Assembly: GCA_944324075.1 (NCBI GenBank)
Contig: CALUUZ010000001.1
Location: 372,001 to 436,000, forward strand
Source: Candidatus Mailhella excrementigallinarum
Lineage (GTDB): Bacteria; Desulfobacterota; Desulfovibrionia; Desulfovibrionales; Desulfovibrionaceae
Direction of reading: 5' to 3'
DNA: 64,000 bases
The notes beneath the pieces were generated by a model that saw nothing but the letters and a program-made list of their open reading frames with translations, was not told the origin of the DNA and searched no databases. Position 1 is the first letter of the stretch; every line of letters starts with the position of its first letter. This document shows positions 1 through 9,498 of the stretch, piece by piece. Made by a program: the position numbers and the translations under genes.

Positions 1-1
1 G

Positions 2-709
2 CTCGCCGCAAGCCTCGTCTCCTTTTATTATCATCTTGCCCTGCCCTTTTCCGCCAAGGTGCTGAGTATGGGCATTCCCGGCCTTTGTCTGGTTTTCGGC
101 GGAATGGTTCTTGAACGCGGTTCCCGTTCCGCCTCCGCCAACAGCAAGAGCGATACCGAATCCGGCGATAATCCCGTCCTTCTTCCGCGCTCAGTCTTCT
201 TCCGCCGCGCCGCACCGCTTGTCGCGACAAGTCTGATCCTGCCCATCCTGTTTTCTCTGGCAATTTCAGATCGGCGCGCCCTGCTGCGTGACGGCAGAGA
301 GATTCTTCTTGCCCTTGCGCCGCGCGATCCACGCGCCTTCATGCTGGGCGACTACATGACGCTGGAATACGATCTGGAACGGCAATTCCAAATCGACAAA
401 AACGGCTGCCTTCCGCTGATACCTGATGAACAGGGCATTGCCCGCGCCGATCCGGAGCATTTTGTGCAGGGCAAAAGCTGCAACGGCGTTCCGGCTCCGG
501 CGTTGCGCACGGAACGGAACAGCCCCCGCAGTGCCCGTCTGCGCCTGCCCCGCCGCTATTACTTCGAGGAAGGAATGGCCCGGTTCTATGAAGATGCACA
601 CTATGCTGTACTGCGCTGTAATGAGAACAACGACTGCCTGCTGGCCGGGCTGGCCGATAGCGCGGGGCAACGCATCGAGCCGTGTTCTGACGCGCATGGA
701 GGAGAATAG
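2..709 (+). CDS. GDYXXLXY domain membrane protein, 5' end outside window
   Basis: The reading frame is open from base 2, so the gene starts before the window. The first 35 residues look like the last membrane segment of a DUF4401-type integral membrane protein. After a serine-rich linker a second membrane segment follows (around bases 215-265), then the periplasmic-type GDYXXLXY domain, with its hallmark GDYMTLEY at about bases 349-372 preceded by LAPRDPRAF. In many genomes DUF4401 and GDYXXLXY are neighbouring genes; here they appear to be fused in one frame (inference, because the N-terminus is missing). The function of the family is unknown. The stop is TAG at 707-709. The start codons inside the frame are not needed. 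Confidence 0.75.
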   Translation, partial: LAASLVSFYYHLALPFSAKVLSMGIPGLCLVFGGMVLERGSRSASANSKSDTESGDNPVLLPRSVFFRRAAPLVATSLILPILFSLAISDRRALLRDGREILLALAPRDPRAFMLGDYMTLEYDLERQFQIDKNGCLPLIPDEQGIARADPEHFVQGKSCNGVPAPALRTERNSPRSARLRLPRRYYFEEGMARFYEDAHYAVLRCNENNDCLLAGLADSAGQRIEPCSDAHGGE

Positions 710-816
710 CGCATGAAGGGCGGCTCCTCCGACACCTCATCTTGTCCCCGCCGGAAGGGCGGACGGATAAAAAAGTCAAACAAGCGAAATTCCTTGCTCA
801 GGCTTTGGGTGTACAG

Positions 817-3462
817 CTAGCCCATCAATTCCCGCATTTGCCGCTCAAATGTCAATTCCGGCACGTCTTCCGATACCAGCAGGAACAGCCCGCGTCCGCG
901 GCTTTTTTCCGCCCACAGTTCTCCGATATTCCGCTTTTCCCTGGTATCGTCACTACTCAGCAGATGTTTGCCCTTGTATTCCACCAGCAGGATACGCCCG
1001 TCATTCAGCATGGCGGCAAAGTCGGGGTAGAACCTGTCGCTGGAAGTCGGCAGCCAGAAGGAACCTGCCTGTCTGTCCACATTCCTCACCCATGTTTTCA
1101 CAGCGGGACAAAGGTCTATGGCCTGCGCACAGCGGAACTCCTCGCCGGACGCCTTCAAATCACGCGGCCGATCGTAGTAGTGCTTCGTGAACCGGTATGC
1201 CCCGGCATAGGGCGGGATACTTTCGGCATAACCGTATCGCGGAAAGGAAAAAGCGGCATCAAAGGAAACTTCCACACGTGCGGACGGCGACAGCAAAAGC
1301 TGCTGAAAGCCACGTTTTCTCGCCTCTTCCCTCAGCCGGACAATTTTTTCCCGAATACACCGCTCAAGCACATCCTTTCCCAGAAACAGGTCGGAAAGCT
1401 CCACGCCGTCCCGATCCATCAATCCCTGCACGCAGCGGCGGCAGAACTCGAGCATGACCGGCTGATCGACATCGTCGAACCTGCACTTTCTGTCCAGCTT
1501 CCGCGCCAGCTCCCGCACGCTCAGACCTTCTTCGGGCGCATACAGCCATCCCTGCTCATGGGAATCCACGGGATGCCAGACAAGCTTTTCTCCGTCCAGA
1601 TCGAACTGGAACACATGCTCTTTGCCGTCGAACTGAAATTCCCCCCTTTCCAGCGGGCATTCCCCGTCCCGAAGCAGCTCCAGCGGAGACCATGCGCCGG
1701 CCAGAAGTTCCGGTTCCGGGATTTCCAGTTCCCCATCCATTTCCACCAGAAGCATGGGAACGGCAAAGGGAACCCCCCGGCTTGCCGGAGGCTTCGGCAG
1801 TTGCGCGGCCACGGCGCTGCGGTGGAGCGCCACTGCACGCCGTATTTCATCCCTCTGCCTTTCCGCCGCGCAGGCCAGGACAACGTTTTCGGCTTCCCGC
1901 GACATCATGCCGCTGCTGACCACCTCAAACCCCGATTCCGTCTTCCGTACCTCAATGCCTTCCGCGGCCTCCGCCAGTTGGGAAAAGTCCGGCGCTCTTT
2001 TCAGAGGGATAACCAGCGGCGGAACACTTTTCCCGCCGCTCATCCATTGCCCGATGGGAGTATTCTCAAAATTGCCCCCGGTATCCACGCCCGGCAGCTC
2101 AAGCTGCCGAATCTGACCTGCCGCCTCATCCTCGCCGAAGCCCATGTTCAGCATTCTGCCGTACATGGCGGCGGCCGCCTCGCTGAAGGAATGCGCCGTC
2201 ACATGCGCATAGGCCATGTTCAGGCGCGGCTCCTTTCTTGCCTGCGCATACGGCATGCGCATCACGCGCCCGAGAAGCTGCTCCACGTCTATGCCGGAAC
2301 GGATATTCGCCACGGAGCAGAACACATAGGCAAAGGAACAGTCCCAGCCTTCTTTCAGGGCTTCCACGGTAATCACATAGTTCACCGGACAGTCGCGGCT
2401 GAAAATATCCAGCGCGTCCAGTTCCCGCTGCTCACCTGTGGCAACAGCTATTTCCGCCGCCGGGATATCGTGATCCAGCAAAAACCGCTTCAGCTTGTCC
2501 ACTGTGCAGCTCTGGTTCTTCTTCTCCGCCTGGAACAGCACCAGCGGGCGGATATACCTTTCGTCTTTCGCGGCAAGTCCGGCCAGCGTCTTCCTTGTCT
2601 CCACCGCCCGCAGCACCGCCTCTTCCCATGACGGATGCTCAGCGACGTTGAACGGCAGTTTGACCATTTCTTCCGCTTTCAGCCTGGAAGGAAAGACCCG
2701 ATAGAGCACGTTGCTTTCCACGGGGGTTGCCGTGAATTCGATAACGCACGCCGGATTGAGCCGCCGCATCACCTCGCCGGAAAGCTGGGAAATCATCTTG
2801 TGCGCTTCATCCACCAGCACCAGAGGCCGCAACTGATGCGCCATATTCACAAAGGAATACAGCACACGCCCGTCCTCTCCCCTGTCCAGATCGGAATCCG
2901 TGCTGGAGAGCCGCTGAAAATGCTGCTCGAAGTTTTCATTATGCCCGTAAATCTTCCGGGCGTCCTTGTTGCTTTCCCCGACCCGGAACGTCTGCATGGT
3001 GGAAACGACAATGCAGGTTGTCCCGAAAATATCGGCAGGCCGGATGTTGTTGATATCCTCAACGTCGAAAACCGTCACCCCCTGCATCCCAAACGCCGCG
3101 CTCAGCGCTTCCCGGCAGGGATGGGAAGGATTCCGCAACGCCTGTACCGTCTGCCTGCGTATGGTGTTGGTCGGAACCAGCCACAGCACGAACGGATATT
3201 CCCTGTGCAAACAGGCATCGGCGGCCACGCCCACACTGTGGGCGGCAAGCAGCGTCTTTCCCCCGCCCGTGGGGAGGCGCAGACAGACATAAGGCACATC
3301 GTCCATGTTCCAGCGCGCATGGTAGACGGACGGACGCACATCGGAAGGATGCTTTGCCGTCACTTTTCCGAACGCCGCTTTCGGCCCCCGCAAGGCCGCC
3401 TCTTCCAGGTATTCCCTGAGCACGCGCAGCGTTTCTTTCTGGTATTCCTTCAGCTCAAACAT
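817..3462 (-). CDS. res: Type III restriction endonuclease subunit R (Res)
   Basis: An 881-residue helicase-nuclease that cleaves DNA together with the Mod subunit encoded just upstream. It begins MFELKEYQKETL. The SF2 helicase Walker A motif (LPTGGGKT) is near residue 68, the DEAH-type box (VLVDEAHK) near 220, and the SAT-like motif (FTATP) near 245; motif VI (QLLGRVMRMP) follows further on. A C-terminal nuclease-like section has the PD-(D/E)XK-like run LLVEYKGKHL near the end. The frame is open for 53 more codons upstream, but that part is the dispersed repeat at 3476-3630, so I place the start at 3462. It lies about 165 bp downstream of mod on the same strand. Complete and without frameshift, so probably active. 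Confidence 0.9.
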   Translation of the reverse strand: MFELKEYQKETLRVLREYLEEAALRGPKAAFGKVTAKHPSDVRPSVYHARWNMDDVPYVCLRLPTGGGKTLLAAHSVGVAADACLHREYPFVLWLVPTNTIRRQTVQALRNPSHPCREALSAAFGMQGVTVFDVEDINNIRPADIFGTTCIVVSTMQTFRVGESNKDARKIYGHNENFEQHFQRLSSTDSDLDRGEDGRVLYSFVNMAHQLRPLVLVDEAHKMISQLSGEVMRRLNPACVIEFTATPVESNVLYRVFPSRLKAEEMVKLPFNVAEHPSWEEAVLRAVETRKTLAGLAAKDERYIRPLVLFQAEKKNQSCTVDKLKRFLLDHDIPAAEIAVATGEQRELDALDIFSRDCPVNYVITVEALKEGWDCSFAYVFCSVANIRSGIDVEQLLGRVMRMPYAQARKEPRLNMAYAHVTAHSFSEAAAAMYGRMLNMGFGEDEAAGQIRQLELPGVDTGGNFENTPIGQWMSGGKSVPPLVIPLKRAPDFSQLAEAAEGIEVRKTESGFEVVSSGMMSREAENVVLACAAERQRDEIRRAVALHRSAVAAQLPKPPASRGVPFAVPMLLVEMDGELEIPEPELLAGAWSPLELLRDGECPLERGEFQFDGKEHVFQFDLDGEKLVWHPVDSHEQGWLYAPEEGLSVRELARKLDRKCRFDDVDQPVMLEFCRRCVQGLMDRDGVELSDLFLGKDVLERCIREKIVRLREEARKRGFQQLLLSPSARVEVSFDAAFSFPRYGYAESIPPYAGAYRFTKHYYDRPRDLKASGEEFRCAQAIDLCPAVKTWVRNVDRQAGSFWLPTSSDRFYPDFAAMLNDGRILLVEYKGKHLLSSDDTREKRNIGELWAEKSRGRGLFLLVSEDVPELTFERQMRELMG

Positions 3463-3475
3463 GGCAGCGCTCCCG

Positions 3476-3630
3476 GAGCGTTTTGTTATTGAAAATGTCT
3501 GCGCAGGTTTCGCGCCGCCGGAGCTGCACGCCGCAAGTGAATTGCGGCGACAGCGGAGAAGAGGGGGCGGCGCGGCTTCAGTCTCGCCTCGCTCGACTGA
3601 AGGAGAGCATTTCATAAGCAAAATGCTCTA
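3476..3630. repeat. Dispersed repeat R1, copy A
   Basis: This 155-bp copy lies between mod and res. It starts GAGCGTTTTG, contains the internal palindrome CCGCAAGTGAATTGCGG (about 3530-3547), then the CTTCAGTCTCGCCTCGCTCG stretch, and ends with AGAGCATTT/AAATGCTCT arms (3604-3629). Full or partial relatives are at 15476, 22916, 28072, 42511 and 61959. The TAG stop of mod lies in its right edge. It probably acts as a transcription-termination or REP-like element (inference). Confidence 0.75.
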
Positions 3631-5298
3631 ACGGCCTTTGATATCATAAGGAATCTGCCTGAAAACCAGGTTCAGTTCCTTCATGCGCTGCGGGCTGAAC
3701 ATGCTTCTTTCCCCGTAGATGACTTTCGGCCCGTCCCACGGGGGGAGGCTTTCAAGGACGCGCCGGGTCAGCACGTTGCCGCCCTGCGGCTTTTTGTCCC
3801 CCAGGATGCCGTTGTACAGCAGATAGCAGGCCGTTCCGTCATGCACGCCCAGAAGCGGCGACTCCGCCCTGCCTGAAAGCGGTTCCCCGGTTTCGCAGAA
3901 CCATACATGCGCCGCAAGCTGAGCAAAGGTTATCCGTTCCCGGATTGCGCCGTCTTCATCGAAAATGCTTTCCCCAAGCCTGTAGAAACGGAATCCGCCC
4001 CCGCCTTTCCAGTTCACGGCTTCCGATATGCCGCCCTGTTCGCCCTCAATGACCTTCCGGAGCCGGGGAACACAGTGTGTCAGCGCATGTTCTCCCATTT
4101 CTATGCCGATGTAGCGGCGGCCCATCTTGTGGGCAGCCGCCGCCGTCGTGCCGGAACCGAGAAAGGAATCCAGCACCAGATCGCCGGGGTTCGTGGCGAT
4201 ATGCAAAATGCGCCGGATCAGGCGTTCCGGCTTCGGCGTGGCGAAAACGTCGTTGCCGAACAGGGCCAGTATTTCCTTCTTGGCTTCATCGGTATGACCG
4301 GTTTCCGCATAGGGCCAGAAGTTTGTCGGCAACTTGCCCCCCACTTTGTCCAAGTAGGTTTTCCGACGGATGCCTCCTTTTCCCATGCTACTGAAATAAA
4401 AAAGGGGCCATTGCCCGCGCTCGTACACGGCCCTGGCCTTTGCCGAAGCCACGTCCAGCGGCTCCGCAAGAACAATGCCCAGAACGCCCGGCCTCACCGC
4501 TTCTTCCGATACGCCGCATACGGCGGCGCGTTCCCTAGCGTCGTGCAAATCTTCCAGCTTGTACGGGCACCAGCTGTTCATAATTTGGAGAACATCGTCT
4601 TGGCCAAAAGTCCAGCATCTACCTGACGTGGGATAGATCATCTTCCCCGTGAACGGATGCTGCACGGCATACACCATCCCCTGATGCGTGGCCGCGCCGG
4701 GAGCAAATGCGTCACTACCTTTCCACGACATAGCATCGTTGTCCGGGTTCTTATACCTCGCATCCATTTCCGCCGTGCGGGGAAGCTTGTTGGGCATCCA
4801 GCCGGAGTTCACGGCATAGGACAGAATATGCTCCACCTCTGTGACCATACCCTTGGCATCGTTGCGGGTGGAATACGTTCTCTGCCATGACACGTCGGCA
4901 AGAAAATTCCCGCGCCCGAACACCTCATCCATGATAACTTTCAGGTAATGCCCTTCGTTGTCGTCACAGCTTACCCAGATGCTTCCATCCTCGCTCAGAA
5001 AATCGCGCAGGAGTTCAAGACGCGGGTACATCATGGACAGCCACCGCGTATGCTCCAGATTGTCGTCGTAATGTTCAAAGGCGCTTCTGGTGTTGTACGG
5101 CGGGTCTATGTAAATGCACTTCACCTTGCCCGCATAGTACGGCAACAGGGCTTTGAGGGCGTGCAGGTTGTCGCCCTGAATGAGCATGTTCCGGGCGCAG
5201 CCGTCGCCATGGCGCCCGGCTTCTTCCAGCAGGCGGTAGGGCGCGCGTCCGGCGGCGCGAAGATCCTTGTCACGGGTAAGCCATTGCAGAACGGGCAT
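3628..5298 (-). CDS. mod: Type III DNA-methyltransferase subunit (Mod)
   Basis: A 556-residue site-specific adenine (N6) or cytosine (N4) DNA methyltransferase, the modification and recognition subunit of the type III system. The catalytic motif DPPY is in CIYIDPPYNTRSAF near residue 66, and the SAM-binding motif FLGSGTT comes later, near residue 370; this DPPY-before-FxGxG order is the beta class typical of Mod proteins. The central 150-350 region should carry the target recognition domain. A GGAG ribosome-binding site lies 10 bp before the ATG at 5298. No simple-sequence repeat suggesting phase variation was seen in the reading frame. The stop codon TAG (3628-3630) is shared with the edge of repeat copy A. 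Confidence 0.92.
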   Translation of the reverse strand: MPVLQWLTRDKDLRAAGRAPYRLLEEAGRHGDGCARNMLIQGDNLHALKALLPYYAGKVKCIYIDPPYNTRSAFEHYDDNLEHTRWLSMMYPRLELLRDFLSEDGSIWVSCDDNEGHYLKVIMDEVFGRGNFLADVSWQRTYSTRNDAKGMVTEVEHILSYAVNSGWMPNKLPRTAEMDARYKNPDNDAMSWKGSDAFAPGAATHQGMVYAVQHPFTGKMIYPTSGRCWTFGQDDVLQIMNSWCPYKLEDLHDARERAAVCGVSEEAVRPGVLGIVLAEPLDVASAKARAVYERGQWPLFYFSSMGKGGIRRKTYLDKVGGKLPTNFWPYAETGHTDEAKKEILALFGNDVFATPKPERLIRRILHIATNPGDLVLDSFLGSGTTAAAAHKMGRRYIGIEMGEHALTHCVPRLRKVIEGEQGGISEAVNWKGGGGFRFYRLGESIFDEDGAIRERITFAQLAAHVWFCETGEPLSGRAESPLLGVHDGTACYLLYNGILGDKKPQGGNVLTRRVLESLPPWDGPKVIYGERSMFSPQRMKELNLVFRQIPYDIKGR

Positions 5299-5360
5299 GG
5301 GTAAAACTCCGCAAATACCCCATCCCGCGGATGGGTATGGGTAGTCACTGTGGCCGGATC

Positions 5361-6536
5361 TCAGCGCGAGGGAATGGCCTCCACAGGTTCTGTCAGCAGA
5401 AATTCTCCGGCCTCAATCCAGCTCTTGAGCTTTTCCGCCACCTCGAGGGACATGGTATAGGAAGTCAGGGGAGAAGTTTCCACCCGCTGTCCCTCAATCT
5501 CGATGTGTCCGGAACGCAGCTCCTCATAGCTGACATGCCTGATTACCCGGCCGACGCCGTTGGGGTAGTCACGCCCGTAATCCTTGACGGGCAGCAGGAT
5601 ATCCGCGTCGGAAACGCCGGTGAACGCCGCCATTTCCGCATTGAGCACAGGGATGGGAATCCCCACGCCCACGGCCAGTGTGCAGCCGTACCCCAGAAAG
5701 GAATGCCCGCGCAGATAGCGGCCGTCCATGCCCTTGAGGTCACCCTTGAGCATCAGCGTGCCGGAACCGGCCAGAGGAACGCCGTTCGGCGCGCGCTTCG
5801 GTTCGGCCACATGCTGGCTGCCCGCGCCGATGACATATCCCACGCCGCCGCCCAGAAAAATGCGTGTGCCCAGCCCGATGGTACGCAGATAGGGATCATT
5901 GAGCAGCGGGGAAAGACAACCCGCCGTGGCATAGTTGGCGTTGCGCATGCCGGGCTTGAGCGGCCCCATGTAGGTGTAGGCGATTTTCTTCCCGCCGTTC
6001 ACCGCCACGTTATAATTCTGGTAGCAGTTGCGCGGATTGACAAGCTGCGCCCAGGGCAGATCGTCCAGCGTCACGTCGCGTTCAAGGGAACGCCGGGGAT
6101 AGCAGTCCGTGCCGTAGCTCTCGGCCCGCAGATGCACCGCGCGGCCCGAGGCGAGATCCTCGATCACATGCCCGCCGCCGTACTTGAAGCGGCCGGGATG
6201 CACCTTGTTCAGCGGGTCGTCTTCGGCCGGCTCCGTGGCGCCGATAAATCCATCCACCGCAGCAAGACCGCCCGCGCAGGGAACATTGTTCAGCCAGATG
6301 CGCGAGGCGCGGATCACCGGAGGCTCGGGCTGCCCGAAGTTGAAGAACAGGCCGGAAGAACACATGGGGGAAAAGGTGCCCGTCGTCACAACGTCCACTT
6401 CTCTGGCCGCAAGCTCCGGCCCCATGTCGCGCACGGCCCTGGTCATGGCTTCCGCCGTGAGCACCACGGCCTTGCCCTGCCGTATGCGCGCGTTGATCTC
6501 CGCGATAGTCTTGCTGGTCCTGCACCTGTCAGCCAC
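5361..6536 (-). CDS. DUF39 homocysteine biosynthesis protein (aspartate semialdehyde sulfurtransferase)
   Basis: A 391-residue member of the DUF39/HcyBio family, which in methanogens and Desulfovibrionaceae inserts sulfide-derived sulfur into aspartate semialdehyde to form homocysteine. Family features include SKTIAEINARI near the start, the Gly/Cys-rich TTGTFSPMCSSG near residue 53, and NNVPCAGGLAAVDGFIGATE near residue 85. The start is GTG at 6536 with GGAGC about 10 bp upstream. The archaeal partner is a ferredoxin-type protein; none is adjacent here, although bacterial versions often act with an unlinked partner. It begins 12 bp after the receiver-TPR gene and is likely co-transcribed with it. 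I see no CBS or ferredoxin domain fused to it. Confidence 0.88.
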   Translation of the reverse strand: MADRCRTSKTIAEINARIRQGKAVVLTAEAMTRAVRDMGPELAAREVDVVTTGTFSPMCSSGLFFNFGQPEPPVIRASRIWLNNVPCAGGLAAVDGFIGATEPAEDDPLNKVHPGRFKYGGGHVIEDLASGRAVHLRAESYGTDCYPRRSLERDVTLDDLPWAQLVNPRNCYQNYNVAVNGGKKIAYTYMGPLKPGMRNANYATAGCLSPLLNDPYLRTIGLGTRIFLGGGVGYVIGAGSQHVAEPKRAPNGVPLAGSGTLMLKGDLKGMDGRYLRGHSFLGYGCTLAVGVGIPIPVLNAEMAAFTGVSDADILLPVKDYGRDYPNGVGRVIRHVSYEELRSGHIEIEGQRVETSPLTSYTMSLEVAEKLKSWIEAGEFLLTEPVEAIPSR

Positions 6537-6548
6537 GAAAAAGCTCCG

Positions 6549-7913
6549 TTAAAGGCCCAGCTTGAGCAGGGCGCGCTGCGCCTGCTCCATGCCGGGGTTG
6601 AGTTCCAGCGCAACCTCAAAGCAGCGGCGGGCCTGCTCCCGGGCGTCCGACTGCATGTAGACGAAACCGATATTGAACGCAATGCCCGCGGAGGTGCGGA
6701 CGATGTCCGGATTCAGCTTCATGGCCTCGGCCATGCTCATGCGGGCGTTGCGGAACTGCCGTCCCTCGGCGTACGCCATTCCTATGTTGTAGTAAAGATT
6801 CTCGTCCCTGGGAGCCACATGCAGCGCCTTGCGGTATTCCTCTACGGCCTCTTCCCACTTTCCCTGCTGGCGCAGCGCGATGCCGAGCTTGTTGAACAGC
6901 TTGACGTCATCGCGGGTCAGGTTCTTGCCCTTGGCATCCAGCGCCTTGCGCAGAAACATGACCGCCTGCTCGGGGTTCCTGTCGCCGTAGGCGGCGGCAA
7001 TGCGTTCCGCCACATTGCCGATCAGGGTCATGGCATCCTTGACTACCTGGGCGACAGCGGCATTGAACAGCTCTTCGGCCCCGGCCATGTCTCCCTTTTT
7101 CAGCAGCAGTTCGCCCATGTTCAGCTTGCGCTCGGAATTGAAGGGAGACAGGCGATCCAGCTTTTCCAGATATTCGTAGCAGCCCTCCGTGTCCCCGGTC
7201 TCCTGCGCCAGCTCCGCCAGCTTGTGCAGAGGTTCAAGGTACAGATCGGCGTTGTCGCTGGCTGCGATATATGCTTCCTTCGCGGCCTGCGTGTTGCCCA
7301 GCAGCCTTTCGGCGTCCCCCAGCACAATATAGCCAGCGGCGCTGCCCGGCTTGAGTTCCAGCACCTGCCGCGCCACTTCCCTGGCCTTCTCCGCATCGCC
7401 CCTGGCCAGCAGTCCCTTGGCCAGATCCAGCACCTGCCCGAGCTTGCTCTGGGGCTTGAGCGTGAAGGCCAGCTTTTCAATGATGGTGTTGGCCGAGACA
7501 GGCTTGGTGATGAAATTGTCCGCGCCCACCTCGTGCAGATACATGAGACGGGCCTGCTCGATTTCCACGGTCACCACCACGATATAGACCTTGGGATAGG
7601 CCAGTTTCAGCTGACGCACCAGAAAGGTGAGATCCTGCCCATGGATCATGCGCTCCATGAACACGACAATATTCGGGCTGGCCTCGTCCGCCTTGCGGAA
7701 CTCCTTGAGCAACTGGCTCGGTTCGGGAATCCAGTTCAGCAGATCCGGGGAAGTCAGCGCCAGATCCTTGGTCAGAACCGTTCTCAGGACGGAAAGAAAC
7801 GCCTGATCGTCCGTGACGGCCAGAAAATGCCCCTTCTGATTCTTCACAAAATCAATGACGGTATCTTCATACTGCTTCTGCCTGCCCCGGACGGCCGCTT
7901 CATTGATCGCCAT
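6549..7913 (-). CDS. Atypical response-regulator receiver with TPR repeats
   Basis: A 454-residue cytoplasmic protein. Residues about 27-150 fold like a receiver domain: acidic pair D35/D36 (TDDQ), switch Thr115 (VVTVE) and Lys137 (FITKP) are present. The residue aligned with the phosphoacceptor Asp is Glu87 (VVFMERMI), so normal phosphorylation is unlikely. Residues about 155-450 hold a run of TPR helices, including GKWEEAVEEYRKALHVAPRD and AREQARRCFEVALELNP. The ATG at 7913 is preceded by AAGGGGGA, so I rejected an upstream in-frame extension. It sits between an NtrX-like regulator and DUF39. It probably works as a protein-interaction scaffold; the partner is unknown. Confidence 0.85.
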   Translation of the reverse strand: MAINEAAVRGRQKQYEDTVIDFVKNQKGHFLAVTDDQAFLSVLRTVLTKDLALTSPDLLNWIPEPSQLLKEFRKADEASPNIVVFMERMIHGQDLTFLVRQLKLAYPKVYIVVVTVEIEQARLMYLHEVGADNFITKPVSANTIIEKLAFTLKPQSKLGQVLDLAKGLLARGDAEKAREVARQVLELKPGSAAGYIVLGDAERLLGNTQAAKEAYIAASDNADLYLEPLHKLAELAQETGDTEGCYEYLEKLDRLSPFNSERKLNMGELLLKKGDMAGAEELFNAAVAQVVKDAMTLIGNVAERIAAAYGDRNPEQAVMFLRKALDAKGKNLTRDDVKLFNKLGIALRQQGKWEEAVEEYRKALHVAPRDENLYYNIGMAYAEGRQFRNARMSMAEAMKLNPDIVRTSAGIAFNIGFVYMQSDAREQARRCFEVALELNPGMEQAQRALLKLGL

Positions 7914-8043
7914 TGCTGTCCCCCTTCTCTGCACCCGCCCGCTCCTCACGCGGGCATCATGATATATATGACGGAACACGCTCCTTCGCCATGTGTTCCG
8001 TCTCTCCTTTCATGCTCCCTGCCGCAAATGATGTCAAAGAACT

Positions 8044-9492
8044 TCAGCGGCCCCTGTGTTCCTGCCGCCCGGCCTTCAGCTTGCGATGCACATAGCTGCG
8101 CTCCAGCCCGACAAGTTCGGCCAGCCGGGTGATATTGCCGCCCGCCTCTTTCAGCTTTCTTTCCAGATACCATGTTTCGAACGCGGCCTTCGCGCTCTTG
8201 AAATCCATGTCCGAAGCAAGAAAGCGTTCCAGCCCGGACTCATTTTCCGCCGATGCGGAAACATCCGCCCCCGGGGACAGCGCGCCCTTCCCGGCGGATG
8301 CGCCGGAAATTCCGGCATTCCCCGCCGCGGGCCTTCTCATTTCGGACGGAAGCCCGGAAGGTTCGATGACTTCGCCGGGATGCAGGATGCTCAGACGCTC
8401 CACCAGATGCGCCAGTTCACGCACGTTGCCGGGCCAGGGCCAGCGCTTCAGCGCCTCCACAGCGGCGGCGGAGAAGAGCGGCGGCGTAAGCCCGCGCCTG
8501 TTCATGCGCGCGGCAAAGGCGGCCAGAAGCAGAGGGATGTCCTCCGCGCGTTCTCTCAGAGGGGGGAGACGAAGCGGGAACACCCTCAGCCGATAATAGA
8601 GATCGGCCCGGAACTCCCCGCGCGCAATGGCATCCTCAAGATTCTTGTTGGTCGCGGCAATGACGCGCACGTCCACCCTGAGCGTGTTCATGCCCCCCAC
8701 CCGCTCGAAACTCTGCTCCTGAAGAATGCGCAGAATCTTGGCCTGTGTCTTGAGGCTCATGTCGCCGATTTCGTCAAGGAACAGCGTGCCCTTGTGCGCC
8801 AGTTCGAACTTGCCCGCCCGGGCGCTGTCCGCTCCGGTGAAGGCGCCTTTCTCATGGCCGAACAGTTCGCTTTCAATCAGCTCTTCGGGAATGGCCGCGC
8901 AGTTCACCGCCACCAGCGGGGCATCCGCCCTCCTGCTGTTGCGGTGTACGGCCCGTGCCGCAAGCTCCTTGCCCGTTCCGTTCTCGCCGGTGATCAGAAC
9001 CCATGCGTCGGTGGGAGCCACGTGCGCCAGCTCCTGCCGGAACTCGGTCATGGCCGGAGACTGCCCCACGATTTCGTCCTCGTTCTGATCCATGGCCGCG
9101 CGCAGGGCCTTGTTTTCCCGGCGCAGCTCGCCCATTTCCAGCGTATGCTGGACAAGCAGGAGGATCTTTTCCAGCGACAGGGGCTTTTCGATGAAATCAT
9201 GCGCTCCGCGCCGCAGCGCGCCCACGGCGGTTTCAATATTGCCGTGGCCGGAAATCATGACCACGGGCATATCCGGAAAGCGCAGCTTGAACAGATCCAG
9301 CGCCTCCATCCCGTCCATGCCCGGCAGCCAGATATCGAGAAAGATCATGTCGGGCGGGGAGGCTTCGGCCTTTTGCAGCCCTTCCTCGGCGGAGGAAGCC
9401 TCTTCCACCGCATAGCCCTCATCTTCAAGTATGCCGCGCAGTGAAAGGCGTATGCCCTCCTCGTCGTCTATGATCATGATGGATGAAGCCAT
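8044..9492 (-). CDS. NtrX-like sigma-54-dependent response regulator
   Basis: A 482-residue transcription activator. An N-terminal receiver (residues 4-120) has the acidic pair DDEE at 9-12, phosphoacceptor D53 (FLDIWLPGMDG) and KP in FIEKPLS. The AAA+ domain has Walker A GENGTGKE, the sigma-54-contacting loop GAFTGA, and Walker B LFLDEIGD. A low-complexity Ala/Gly/Ser linker of about 60 residues separates it from a Fis-type helix-turn-helix at the C-terminus (ITRLAELVGLERSYVHRKLK), the pattern seen in NtrX. No histidine kinase gene is adjacent in the window. It is 6 bp from livF on the same strand, so it may be read with the branched-chain amino acid operon and respond to nitrogen or amino-acid status (inference). 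Confidence 0.88.
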   Translation of the reverse strand: MASSIMIIDDEEGIRLSLRGILEDEGYAVEEASSAEEGLQKAEASPPDMIFLDIWLPGMDGMEALDLFKLRFPDMPVVMISGHGNIETAVGALRRGAHDFIEKPLSLEKILLLVQHTLEMGELRRENKALRAAMDQNEDEIVGQSPAMTEFRQELAHVAPTDAWVLITGENGTGKELAARAVHRNSRRADAPLVAVNCAAIPEELIESELFGHEKGAFTGADSARAGKFELAHKGTLFLDEIGDMSLKTQAKILRILQEQSFERVGGMNTLRVDVRVIAATNKNLEDAIARGEFRADLYYRLRVFPLRLPPLRERAEDIPLLLAAFAARMNRRGLTPPLFSAAAVEALKRWPWPGNVRELAHLVERLSILHPGEVIEPSGLPSEMRRPAAGNAGISGASAGKGALSPGADVSASAENESGLERFLASDMDFKSAKAAFETWYLERKLKEAGGNITRLAELVGLERSYVHRKLKAGRQEHRGR

Positions 9493-9498
9493 GACGTT

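Noticed and set aside
742-2631. Long plus-strand open frame opposite res
   Set aside because: High-GC shadow of the res gene in another frame: no known motif, no ribosome-binding site, His/Pro/Arg-rich composition.
5331-8132. Plus-strand frame of more than 900 codons
   Set aside because: It runs antisense through two recognised genes (DUF39 and receiver-TPR) and shows no domain.
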